This document shows positions 6,515 through 12,583 of a stretch of DNA of 12,583 nucleotides, piece after piece (within the stretch, counting starts at the first letter, position 1; the number at the start of each line of letters is the position of its first letter). The notes under the pieces are model-generated. The model was not told the origin of the DNA. It saw only the letters and a program-made list of their open reading frames with translations, and did no database searches. The position numbers and the translations under genes are program-made. Source of the DNA: Pseudomonadota bacterium (GTDB lineage: Bacteria > Pseudomonadota > Alphaproteobacteria > Rhizobiales > Rhizobiaceae); NCBI GenBank assembly GCA_023416545.1, contig JAEZHO010000448.1:1-12583 (forward strand), given 5' to 3'.

Positions 6515-7315
6515 TCACTGGCCTTTTTCCATCAGCATTTCCTGAAGGATGGCAGCCAGGTGGCGACCGCCCACGGGGGCCATTTCCTTTGTCTCCTCGT
6601 GGCTGAGTTCACCCCCGGTCATGCCGGCGCCGAAGTTCGTGATGACCGAAGCCGCCGCCACCCGCAGTCCGAAGAAGCGCGCCAGGATCACCTCCGGAAC
6701 GGTCGACATGCCGACGGCATCCGCGCCGAGCGTCCGCGCCATCCGGATCTCGGCGGGCGTCTCGAAGCTCGGACCGGAAAACCACATGTAGACACCGGTG
6801 AACAGCGGGATGCCGCAGCGTATCGCCGCGTTGCGCATGTCGGTCGCCAGTTCGGGGTCGTAGGCGCTGGTCATTCCGACGAAACGCCCATCGCCCTCCT
6901 CGCCGATCAGCGGGTTCATGCCCGAATAGTTGATGTGGTCGGTAATCTGCATCACCGAACCGGGCGGCATGTCCTGGCGGACTGAACCGGCGGAGTTGGT
7001 AAGCACGAGGGACTGGACGCCAAGCCCCTTCAGGACCGCGATCGGGAAGCGCATGGCGCGAGGGTCGCCCTTCTCGTAATAGTGCGCCCGTCCGGAGAGC
7101 ATGATCACCGGCTCCCTTCCGAGATACCCCGCCACCAGCTCTCCCGCATGCCCGGTAACGCCGCTCGCCGGAAATCCGGGAAGATCGCCATAGGGGACGC
7201 GGACGGCCTCGGTGATATTATCGACAAGCGAGCCGAGGCCGGACCCGAGCACGATGGCACATCGCGGCATCAACCCGTTCAGCCGGTCGACGAGGACATC
7301 GACGACCTCCCTCAT
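6515..7315 (-). CDS. punA: Purine nucleoside phosphorylase, trimeric 6-oxopurine type
   Basis: Phosphorolyses inosine, guanosine and their deoxy forms to the base and (deoxy)ribose-1-phosphate. The 266-residue protein belongs to the trimeric (mammalian-like, PNP/XapA) family, not the hexameric DeoD family. Landmarks are the phosphate loop VLGSGLGS (22-29, S25), GRAHYYE (H78), TNSAGS (106-111), GPSFETPAEIR (E185), GMSTVPEVI (M203) and VITNFGAGM (N227). The Asn at this last position is the residue associated with 6-oxopurine preference in this family, so adenosine is probably used only after Add. The usual TNAAGG/TNAAGS motif reads TNSAGS here, a mild variant. The ATG shares ATGA with the cdd stop (7312-7315) and has little ribosome-binding sequence, which implies coupled translation. 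A xanthosine-active role cannot be excluded. Confidence 0.93.
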   Translation of the reverse strand: MREVVDVLVDRLNGLMPRCAIVLGSGLGSLVDNITEAVRVPYGDLPGFPASGVTGHAGELVAGYLGREPVIMLSGRAHYYEKGDPRAMRFPIAVLKGLGVQSLVLTNSAGSVRQDMPPGSVMQITDHINYSGMNPLIGEEGDGRFVGMTSAYDPELATDMRNAAIRCGIPLFTGVYMWFSGPSFETPAEIRMARTLGADAVGMSTVPEVILARFFGLRVAAASVITNFGAGMTGGELSHEETKEMAPVGGRHLAAILQEMLMEKGQ

Positions 7316-7704
7316 CCGATGACGTCCGTCTCGAAGGCATAGGGAAGGAGTTCAGCCATCGTGACCGTCTTCTGGATGCCCTGATCGTCGCAGAGGTAGA
7401 CCCGCGTGTCGGCGGAGGCAAATTCGGAAATCTTCTGTCGGCAGCCGCCGCAGGGGGTGCAGAGCGGCAGCTTCTCGGCGATCACGGCGAGTTCCCTGAT
7501 CTGCCGCCCACCGCCCATGATCATGGCGCCGATTGCCGTGGGCTCCGCGCACCAGCCCTGAGGGAAGGACAGGTTCTCGATATTGGCGCCAAGGTAGACC
7601 TTGCCGTCGTCGGCGCGGATCGCGGCTCCCACCGGGAACTTCGAATAGGGCGAATGGGACTTTTCCATCGCGGAACGGGCAGCTTCGAACAGCTCGTGCG
7701 ACAT
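7312..7704 (-). CDS. cdd: Cytidine deaminase
   Basis: Zn2+-dependent cytoplasmic deaminase converting cytidine and deoxycytidine to uridine and deoxyuridine. The 130-residue length is that of the small homotetrameric class. The active-site motifs are present: WCAEPTAIGA with zinc ligand C52 and catalytic E54, and PCGGCRQ with C85 and C88. FPVGAAI (23-29) and NIENLSFPQG (41-50) are the usual substrate-contact regions. AAGGAG (7715-7720), lying in the last codons of the upstream permease gene, is 10 bases before the ATG. The gap to that permease is 4 bases, and the stop overlaps the phosphorylase start. Its place between transporter and phosphorylase genes indicates that imported pyrimidine nucleosides are deaminated on entry. 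Confidence 0.96.
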   Translation of the reverse strand: MSHELFEAARSAMEKSHSPYSKFPVGAAIRADDGKVYLGANIENLSFPQGWCAEPTAIGAMIMGGGRQIRELAVIAEKLPLCTPCGGCRQKISEFASADTRVYLCDDQGIQKTVTMAELLPYAFETDVIG

Positions 7705-7708
7705 GGAT

Positions 7709-8680
7709 TCAGCGCTCCTTTACATAGGGGACACCGCCCGCCTTCGGCGCGCGGGCGACACCGATGAAGCCGGCAAGAAGGATGATGGTGAGGATATAGG
7801 GCAGCGCCTGGAATATCTGGACGGGTACTTCGCCGATGCCCGGCAGGGACTTGCCCTGCATGAAGTTCGCGACCGCGTCGAGGAAGCCGAAGAGAAGGCA
7901 GGCAAACATCACCGGCACCGGCCGCCATTTGGCGAAGATCAGGGCGGCGAGCGCGATATAGCCCTTGCCGGCCGACATGTTGTTGATGAAGGCGGCGGAC
8001 TGCGCAATCGCGAGGTAGGTTCCCGCAAAGCCGCACAGGAATCCCGCCACGATGACGGCGCGATAGCGCATCCACGCAACGGAGATGCCGGCGGTGTCGA
8101 CGGCGCCCGGGTTTTCCCCCACGGCGCGCAGTCTCAGCCCGAAACGCGTGCGGAACAGGACCCACCAGGCAAGCGGAACCGCCGCGAAGGCCATGTAGGT
8201 CAGGATGTTGTTTCCGGAAATGACGTTGGCGTAGAGCGGGCCGATGATCGGCACTTCGCGCATGGCATCGGCACCGGGAAGGATGATCGGCGCAAAGCGG
8301 GCGTCGCCCGAAACCTGCGGCGTGCGCCCACCCTGGCCGAACCATGCCTGGCCGAGCACGACGGTCAGGCCCATGGCCACGAAGTTGAGCGCGACGCCCG
8401 AGACAATCTGGTTGCCGCGGTTGGTGATCGACGCAAAACCATGCACCAGCGAGAATGCGATCGATACGCCGATCCCGGCGAGAAGGCCGAGCCAGGCCGA
8501 ACCGGTGACATAGGCGGCGACCGCCGATGCGAAGGCCGCGGCCAGCATCTTGCCCTCTAGCCCGATGTCGAAAATACCAGCGCGTTCGGAGAAAAGCCCC
8601 GCAAGCGCGGTGAAGAGCAGCGGGATCGACAGGCGGTTGGTCGAGCCGAGGATGCTGACGAAGATGTCGAAATAGTCCAT
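7709..8680 (-). CDS. Nucleoside ABC transporter permease (second subunit, simple-sugar/YufQ-like)
   Basis: A 323-residue multi-pass inner-membrane protein of the BPD_transp_2 (branched-chain amino acid/ribose/nucleoside) permease family, probably one half of the translocation channel. SERAGIFDIGLEGKML (31-46) is the hallmark of the second permease of BMP-type nucleoside systems. GLRLRAVGENPGAVDTAGI (181-199) is the cytoplasmic loop expected to contact the ATPase. GKGYIALAALIFAKWRP (238-254) is also typical. I start at the ATG at 8680, with GAGGAGG (8686-8692) 5 bases away overlapping the stop of the previous permease. The longer frame to 8761 is non-family sequence inside that neighbour. The adjacent cdd, phosphorylase and deo genes make nucleosides the likely cargo; the exact specificity is inferred. 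Confidence 0.92.
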   Translation of the reverse strand: MDYFDIFVSILGSTNRLSIPLLFTALAGLFSERAGIFDIGLEGKMLAAAFASAVAAYVTGSAWLGLLAGIGVSIAFSLVHGFASITNRGNQIVSGVALNFVAMGLTVVLGQAWFGQGGRTPQVSGDARFAPIILPGADAMREVPIIGPLYANVISGNNILTYMAFAAVPLAWWVLFRTRFGLRLRAVGENPGAVDTAGISVAWMRYRAVIVAGFLCGFAGTYLAIAQSAAFINNMSAGKGYIALAALIFAKWRPVPVMFACLLFGFLDAVANFMQGKSLPGIGEVPVQIFQALPYILTIILLAGFIGVARAPKAGGVPYVKER

Positions 8681-8690
8681 CGCTTCCTCC

Positions 8691-9794
8691 TCAGGCTTTC
8701 GCGAACTTCTGGTAGACGCGCACGACGGCGGGTCGCAGCATGTATTCCAGAGCGCCGGCAAACAGGATCACGAGACCCTGGATGACGACGATCATGTCAC
8801 GCGTGATGGTCGGCATCTCGAAGGACAGGTCGGCGCCGCCCTGATAGAGGATGCCGAAGAGGATCGCCGCAAGGATGATCCCGACCGGATGACTTCGCCC
8901 CATGAGCGATACGGCAATCCCCACGAATCCGGCGCCGGCGACGAATTCCACCTGCAGGCGGGCGGCGGCGCCGTTGACGGCGTTCAGCGCCATCATGCCG
9001 GCCAGCGCTCCGGAGATCAGCATGGCGATGATCACGGTCCGGGTATAGGGAACACCCGCATAGATCGCGGCGGAGGGGCTGATGCCGAGCGTGCGCATCT
9101 CGTAGCCGAGCTTGGTGCGCCAGATCAGCAGCCACACGAGGTAGCACATCGCCAGCGCGATCAGGAACGACACGTTGAACGGCGCGGGCCCGAGCTTCAG
9201 CCCGAACAGCGCCATCAGCCAGTCGAGCCTGGGAAGCTGCCCGCCCTCCAGGAAGGTCCGGGTCTCCGGCGCCATCTTGCCGGGCACGATCAGGACGTTG
9301 ACCAGAAGATAGACCATCAGCGCGGCGGCGATGAAGTTGAACATGATCGTGGTGATGACGATGTGGCTGCCGCGCCTGGCCTGCAGCCAGGCCGGAATGA
9401 AGGCCCAGGCCGCACCGAAGAGCGCGGCGCCGGCCATCGCGAACGGCATCGTCACGTACCACGGCACGTAATGGTCGAGGGCGAGCGCCGCGAGCGCCGC
9501 GCCAAGTCCGCCGACATAGGCCTGCCCTTCCGAACCGATGTTGAAGAGGCCCGCATGGAAGGCGACGGCGACGGAGAGGCCGGTGAAGATGAAGCTCGTC
9601 GCATAGAAGAGGGTGAAACCGATCGCGTCTCCCCGGCCGAGCGAGCCCTGAATGAGGAACTTGAGCGCCTGCCAGGGGCTTTCGCCGATCCACCAGACGA
9701 CGAGACCGGAAAAGAAGAAGGCAAGCAGCAGGTTGAGCAGGGGGATCACCCCATAGCTGATCCAGTTGGGAAGCGGCACGGATGCTGTCGTCAT
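8691..9794 (-). CDS. Nucleoside ABC transporter permease (first subunit, YufP-like)
   Basis: A 367-residue integral membrane protein of the BPD_transp_2 permease family, the partner of the following permease. It has strongly hydrophobic segments at about 16-36, 58-80, 93-107, 113-136, 145-170, 206-225, 252-275, 286-318 and 334-350. Family features are AGLFNIGSEGQ (81-91), the cytoplasmic EMRTLGISPSAAIYAGV (232-248) likely to dock on the ATPase, and GAGFVGIAVSLMGRSHPVGI (287-306). The ATG at 9794 has GAGGT (9799-9803) 4 bases upstream, overlapping the stop of the ATPase gene. The gap to that gene is 7 bases and to the next permease 10 bases, so all are surely co-transcribed. Topology is estimated from hydrophobicity by eye. 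Confidence 0.92.
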   Translation of the reverse strand: MTTASVPLPNWISYGVIPLLNLLLAFFFSGLVVWWIGESPWQALKFLIQGSLGRGDAIGFTLFYATSFIFTGLSVAVAFHAGLFNIGSEGQAYVGGLGAALAALALDHYVPWYVTMPFAMAGAALFGAAWAFIPAWLQARRGSHIVITTIMFNFIAAALMVYLLVNVLIVPGKMAPETRTFLEGGQLPRLDWLMALFGLKLGPAPFNVSFLIALAMCYLVWLLIWRTKLGYEMRTLGISPSAAIYAGVPYTRTVIIAMLISGALAGMMALNAVNGAAARLQVEFVAGAGFVGIAVSLMGRSHPVGIILAAILFGILYQGGADLSFEMPTITRDMIVVIQGLVILFAGALEYMLRPAVVRVYQKFAKA

Positions 9795-9801
9795 TTGGAC
9801 C

Positions 9802-11325
9802 TCACGCCGCGATACCGGCCATCATCAGGCCAAGCGTCTGTTCGTCCGCCTTGCCGGTCTTCTCGCCGACGACGCGGCCGGCGAACATCACGAGGATACG
9901 GTCCGAAAGCGAACGGATCTCGTCAAGCTCGACGGAGACCAGGAGCACTGCCTTGCCTGCATCGCGCGTTTCTATGATGCGGCGGTGTATGAATTCAATG
10001 GCGCCGACATCCACGCCGCGCGTCGGCTGGCCGATGATGAGCAGCTTCGGGTCCCGCTCGATCTCACGGGCGACGACGATCTTCTGCTGGTTGCCGCCGG
10101 AAAAGTTGGCCGTCTTGAGGCGCGGATTTGGCGGGCGGATGTCGTATTTCGCGATCTTGTCCTCGGCATCCTTCCGGACCGCATCGAGGTCGAGCAAGGC
10201 GCCGCGACCGTATATCGGATCACGGTGGTAGCCGAGGATAGAGTTCTCGTATTCCTCGAATTTCAGGACCAGTCCCATGTGATGCCGGTCTTCCGGGATG
10301 TGGGCAAGCCCGAGTTCGCGACGCCGGGCGGCATCGAGGCCTGCCAGCGGCTGGCCGTCCATGATGATCTCGCCCGATGCGGGCTTGCGTATCCCGGCGA
10401 TCGCCTCCAGCAGTTCCGACTGCCCGTTGCCGGCGACGCCCGCAATGCCCACGATCTCCCCTGCCCGGACGTCGAAGGAAACATTGTCGACCATGGTGAC
10501 GCCACGGGCATCCTTGACCGTCAGGTTGCGGACCGAAAGCAGCACTTTTCCGGGATGGGCCTCGCCCTTTTCCATGTGCAGCAGAACGTGGCGGCCCACC
10601 ATCAATTCCGCCAGTTCCGTCACCGTGGTCTCCGCCGTCCTTCGGGTGGCGACCATCTCGCCTCGGCGCATGACCGAAACGGAGTCGGTGATCGCCATGA
10701 TCTCCCGCAGCTTGTGGGTGATCAGGATGATCGTCTTTCCCTGTTCGCGCAGGACCCGCAGGATATTGAAGAGGTGGTCGGCCTCGGCCGGAGTCAGGAC
10801 GCCGGTGGGCTCGTCGAGGATGAGGATATCGGCACCGCGATGGAGCGCCTTCAGGATCTCGACACGCTGCTGCGCTCCGACCGGAAGCTCCTCGACGATG
10901 GCGTCCGGATCGACCTCCAGCCCGTACTCCCTTTCCAGGCGCTCGAGTTCTGCCCTCGCCTTCTCGGAAGACCGGGCGAGCAGCGGGCCACCCTCCACGC
11001 CGAGCATGACGTTCTCCAGGACGGTGAAGTTCTCGACGAGCATGAAATGCTGGTGAACCATGCCGATGCCCGCGCCAATCGCCGCCTGGCTGTCGCGGAT
11101 CATGACGGGCTTACCGGAAATGCGGATCTCGCCGCGGTCGGCCTGGTAGAAGCCGTAGAGGATCGACATCAGCGTGGACTTGCCGGCGCCGTTCTCGCCG
11201 ATAATCCCGTGAATCGTGCCCTTGGCGATCTCGAGGTTGATATTCCTGTTGGCATGAACGGGGCCGAAGCTCTTGTCGATGCCCACAAGTTCAATCGCCG
11301 GTACGGCTGAAGGGTCCAGGCTCAA
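9802..11325 (-). CDS. Nucleoside ABC transporter ATP-binding protein with two fused ATPase domains (TTG start)
   Basis: A 507-residue cytoplasmic ATPase energising uptake, with two ABC domains in one chain as in sugar and BMP-type nucleoside transporters. Domain 1 is complete: Walker A GENGAGKST (43-51), Q-loop region HQHFML (91-96), signature LPVGAQQR (147-154), Walker B ILILDEP (167-173) and H-loop H204. Domain 2 is degenerate: GVAGNGQSE (296-304) lacks the Walker A lysine, Walker B reads LLIIGQP with Gln for the catalytic Glu (Q433), and the H-loop position is Ser in LVSVELDEI; FSGGNQQK (408-415) keeps a good signature. This asymmetry is characteristic of the family, so it is not decay. 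The start is TTG at 11325 with GAGAGG 6 bases upstream; no ATG precedes Walker A. A hairpin separates it from the binding-protein gene. Confidence 0.95.
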   Translation of the reverse strand: MSLDPSAVPAIELVGIDKSFGPVHANRNINLEIAKGTIHGIIGENGAGKSTLMSILYGFYQADRGEIRISGKPVMIRDSQAAIGAGIGMVHQHFMLVENFTVLENVMLGVEGGPLLARSSEKARAELERLEREYGLEVDPDAIVEELPVGAQQRVEILKALHRGADILILDEPTGVLTPAEADHLFNILRVLREQGKTIILITHKLREIMAITDSVSVMRRGEMVATRRTAETTVTELAELMVGRHVLLHMEKGEAHPGKVLLSVRNLTVKDARGVTMVDNVSFDVRAGEIVGIAGVAGNGQSELLEAIAGIRKPASGEIIMDGQPLAGLDAARRRELGLAHIPEDRHHMGLVLKFEEYENSILGYHRDPIYGRGALLDLDAVRKDAEDKIAKYDIRPPNPRLKTANFSGGNQQKIVVAREIERDPKLLIIGQPTRGVDVGAIEFIHRRIIETRDAGKAVLLVSVELDEIRSLSDRILVMFAGRVVGEKTGKADEQTLGLMMAGIAA

Positions 11326-11331
11326 GCGTCG

Positions 11332-11337
11332 CCTCTC
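11332..11337 (-). promoter_or_regulatory. Ribosome-binding site supporting the TTG start of the ATPase gene
   Basis: GAGAGG on the minus strand lies 6 bases before the TTG at 11325. There is no in-frame ATG between here and the Walker A motif, so the TTG is the only start giving a full first domain with proper spacing. Confidence 0.75.
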
Positions 11338-11354
11338 AAATCACGTATTTGGCC

Positions 11355-11383
11355 GGGCGCCGGCGGCACTGCCGCAGGCGCCC
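11355..11383 (-). other. Strong intercistronic hairpin between binding-protein and ATPase genes
   Basis: On the minus strand GGGCGCC-T-GCGGC / AGT / GCCGC-C-GGCGCCC forms 12 base pairs interrupted by one mismatch, starting about 10 bases after the binding-protein stop. The following sequence, GGCCAAATACGTGATTTG, has no T-run. It is therefore better read as an mRNA-stabilising or attenuating hairpin than as a classic intrinsic terminator. Such hairpins often let the binding protein be made in excess over the membrane subunits. Confidence 0.65.
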
Positions 11384-11392
11384 TCCGTTCGA

Positions 11393-12385
11393 TCAGTTCG
11401 GGCAGGAATTGTCCGACATGTAATCGTGAACCTTGACGGTTCCGGCAATGATGTCGGCCTTGGCCTTTTCAACGGCCTCGGACATTTCCGGGGTGATGAG
11501 CGCCTTGTTGTTCTCGTCGACCGCGTAGGTGACGCCATCCTCCTTGACGCCGCGCGCCTGCACGCCGGCGGTGAACTTGTCGTCCTGGGTATCCTTGAAG
11601 GCGTCGTGGACGGCGAGGTCAACGCGCTTGACCATCGAGGTCAGCACCTTGCCCGGATGCAGGTGGTTCTGGTTGGAGTCGACGCCGATGCCGAGCTTGC
11701 CGTTGTCGGCGGCGGTCTGCAGGACGCCGAGGCCGCTCGCGCCGGCTGCCGCGTAGATGACATCCGCACCCTGGTCGATCTGGTTCTTGGTGAGTTCGCC
11801 GGCGCGGACCGGGTCATTCCAGGCAGCACCGGTGGTGCCGACCATGTTCTGGAAGACCGTCGCGTCGGGCTTTGCTGCCTTGACGCCCTGGACATAGCCG
11901 CAGCCGAACTTGCGGATCAGCGGAATATCCATGCCGCCGACGAAGCCGACCTTTCCGGTCTGCGAGGCCATGCCGGCGAGGAGACCCGCGAGATAGGAGC
12001 CTTCCTCTTCCTTGTAGACGACGGAGCGGACGTTGGGCAGGTCGACAACGGAGTCGACGATCACGAACTTGGTGTCAGGAAACTCGGCTGCGACCTTTTC
12101 CATGGCCGAGGTCCATGCGAAGGAAACCGCGACGACCGGGTTGAAGCCGCGGCTCGCGAAATTGCGGATCGCCTGCTCGCCCTGCGTATCGCTGGTGGGC
12201 TCGAAATCCCGGTACTCGACCCCCGTTTCCTTCTTGAACTGCTCGGCGCCATTGTACGCCGCTTCGTTGAAGGACTTGTCGAACTTGCCGCCGGTTCCGT
12301 ATACCAAGGCCGGCTTGATTTCCGCTGCCAGCGCGGTTGCCGACATTGCTGCAGCGGCCATGAGGGTCAAAAGGGTTTTCTTCAT
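11393..12385 (-). CDS. BMP-family (PnrA-like) nucleoside-binding periplasmic lipoprotein-family protein, secreted by a Sec signal
   Basis: A 330-residue solute-binding protein of the BMP/PnrA family, expected to bind nucleosides in the periplasm and deliver them to the two permeases. Residues 1-20 are a classic Sec signal peptide ending in ALA (cleavage before A21). There is no lipobox cysteine, so unlike many relatives it should be soluble and not lipid-anchored. Family landmarks are YGTGGKFDKSFNEAAYNGA (29-47, with D36 in the ribose-binding position), EEGSYLAGLLAGMA (127-140), KVGFVGGMDIPLIRKF (145-160), GADVIYAAAGASGLG (206-220) and GIGVDSNQ (232-239, D236). C162 and C328 are the only cysteines of the mature protein and might pair. 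AGGG (12393-12396) 7 bases before the ATG is a modest ribosome-binding site. It is the first gene of the minus-strand block. Nucleoside specificity is inferred from family and neighbours. Confidence 0.94.
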   Translation of the reverse strand: MKKTLLTLMAAAAMSATALAAEIKPALVYGTGGKFDKSFNEAAYNGAEQFKKETGVEYRDFEPTSDTQGEQAIRNFASRGFNPVVAVSFAWTSAMEKVAAEFPDTKFVIVDSVVDLPNVRSVVYKEEEGSYLAGLLAGMASQTGKVGFVGGMDIPLIRKFGCGYVQGVKAAKPDATVFQNMVGTTGAAWNDPVRAGELTKNQIDQGADVIYAAAGASGLGVLQTAADNGKLGIGVDSNQNHLHPGKVLTSMVKRVDLAVHDAFKDTQDDKFTAGVQARGVKEDGVTYAVDENNKALITPEMSEAVEKAKADIIAGTVKVHDYMSDNSCPN

Positions 12386-12447
12386 CGTTCAGCCCTGTTC
12401 TAGATGTTTGTTCGCTGGGTGCCACCCGCAGGCCGATCGGCGGCAAA

Positions 12448-12478
12448 TCTGCGGCAACCGGTCTTCCCCTACCGCAGA
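12448..12478. repeat. Inverted repeat TCTGCGG / CCGCAGA in the leader
   Basis: TCTGCGG (12448-12454) and CCGCAGA (12472-12478) are perfect 7-bp arms with a 17-base spacer, ~63-93 bases upstream of the binding-protein start. It could be a protein-binding dyad or a stem in the 5' leader; the first arm overlaps one of the GCGGCAA direct repeats. Confidence 0.35.
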
Positions 12479-12486
12479 CTGGCTTC

Positions 12487-12506
12487 TCGCACTTTTGCAT
12501 GTGCGA
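12487..12506. repeat. Inverted repeat TCGCAC-N8-GTGCGA, candidate operator
   Basis: Perfect 6-bp arms TCGCAC (12487-12492) and GTGCGA (12501-12506) flank the eight bases TTTTGCAT, a 20-bp dyad of the size bound by dimeric bacterial regulators. It lies about 100 bases upstream of the binding-protein ATG. It is a different sequence from the dyad before deoC, so if both are operators they probably bind different regulators. Confidence 0.35.
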
Positions 12507-12583
12507 TGGAAAAATTCACCCGGTTTTTTTCCTTTGGTAAAATTCCGATGCCGGCCGCTCCATGGAACCAGGATGCCGCGAAC

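Larger units (their letters stand above)
12386..12583 (-). promoter_or_regulatory. Leader/promoter region of the nucleoside uptake block, no gene
   Basis: This stretch holds no credible coding region on either strand and must contain the promoter for the binding-protein gene, or else the start of a longer leader. I see no convincing sigma-70 pair. Visible elements are a perfect 10-bp palindrome GCCGATCGGC (12432-12441); GCGGCAA repeated directly at 12440-12446 and 12451-12457, one helical turn apart; and several inverted repeats listed separately. It is more AT-rich near 12508-12546, where GGAAAAA (12508-12514) and TTTTTCC (12526-12532) are also complementary. Confidence 0.55.

Noticed and set aside
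10020..10440. Loss of Walker A lysine and catalytic Glu in the second ATPase domain taken as a sign of decay
   Set aside because: Asymmetric degenerate second domains are a normal feature of this sugar/nucleoside-type fused ATPase family.
9766..11310. 514-codon open frame on the plus strand opposite the ATPase gene
   Set aside because: It is the antisense shadow of a fully conserved ABC ATPase in GC-rich DNA. Its translation is charged, repetitive in style and matches no family.
11273..12403. 376-codon plus-strand frame opposite the BMP binding-protein gene
   Set aside because: Shadow frame rich in Asp, Val, Gly and Leu typical of the reverse complement of GC-rich coding DNA; no recognisable domain or ribosome-binding site.
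12386..12583. Purine-type riboswitch in the leader of the nucleoside block
   Set aside because: I could not find the paired-loop arrangement or conserved core expected of known purine riboswitches; the dyads seen are simple and unrelated.

Overview
The window is GC-rich chromosomal DNA, almost certainly from an alphaproteobacterium and most likely a member of the Rhizobiales/Rhizobiaceae. This rests on the overall style of the proteins, a CTATAT-type -10 box ahead of deoB, and the combination of TadE-like pseudopilins with this nucleoside locus. The species cannot be fixed from the sequence alone. All twelve genes called from conserved families appear intact. I see no insertion sequences, CRISPR arrays, tRNA or rRNA.

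Layout. (1) At 92-1269 (+) two short TadE-family pseudopilin genes overlap by ATGA. They are probably the end of a Flp/Tad pilus cluster that continues upstream of the window. (2) At 1367-4292 (+) deoB (phosphopentomutase), add (adenosine deaminase) and upp (uracil phosphoribosyltransferase) are packed with overlapping ends behind a candidate promoter near 1284-1311. (3) At 4317-12385 (-) there is an eight-gene convergent block, listed in transcription order: a BMP-family periplasmic binding protein, an ABC ATPase with two fused nucleotide-binding domains, two membrane permeases, cdd (cytidine deaminase), a trimeric-type purine nucleoside phosphorylase, deoC (deoxyribose-phosphate aldolase) and deoA (thymidine phosphorylase). 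The last ~198 bases (12386-12583) hold no gene and are the leader/promoter region of this block, with several dyad sequences.

Together the two nucleoside blocks form a nearly complete uptake-and-salvage module. The BMP/ABC proteins bring nucleosides in. Add and Cdd deaminate adenosine and cytidine. PNP and DeoA cleave the nucleosides to base plus (deoxy)ribose-1-phosphate. DeoB converts these to the 5-phosphates. DeoC splits deoxyribose-5-phosphate to acetaldehyde and glyceraldehyde-3-phosphate, and Upp recycles uracil to UMP. A dedicated uridine phosphorylase and the regulator are not in the window.

The genes are of known types; I do not see a credible new biological system. The points worth a second look are regulatory or structural: a LacI-like 20-bp pseudo-palindrome and a hairpin between the PNP gene and deoC; a strong intercistronic hairpin after the binding-protein gene followed by a TTG-started ATPase; dyads upstream of the binding-protein gene; and a ~38-residue tail on adenosine deaminase that looks like translated intergenic DNA.
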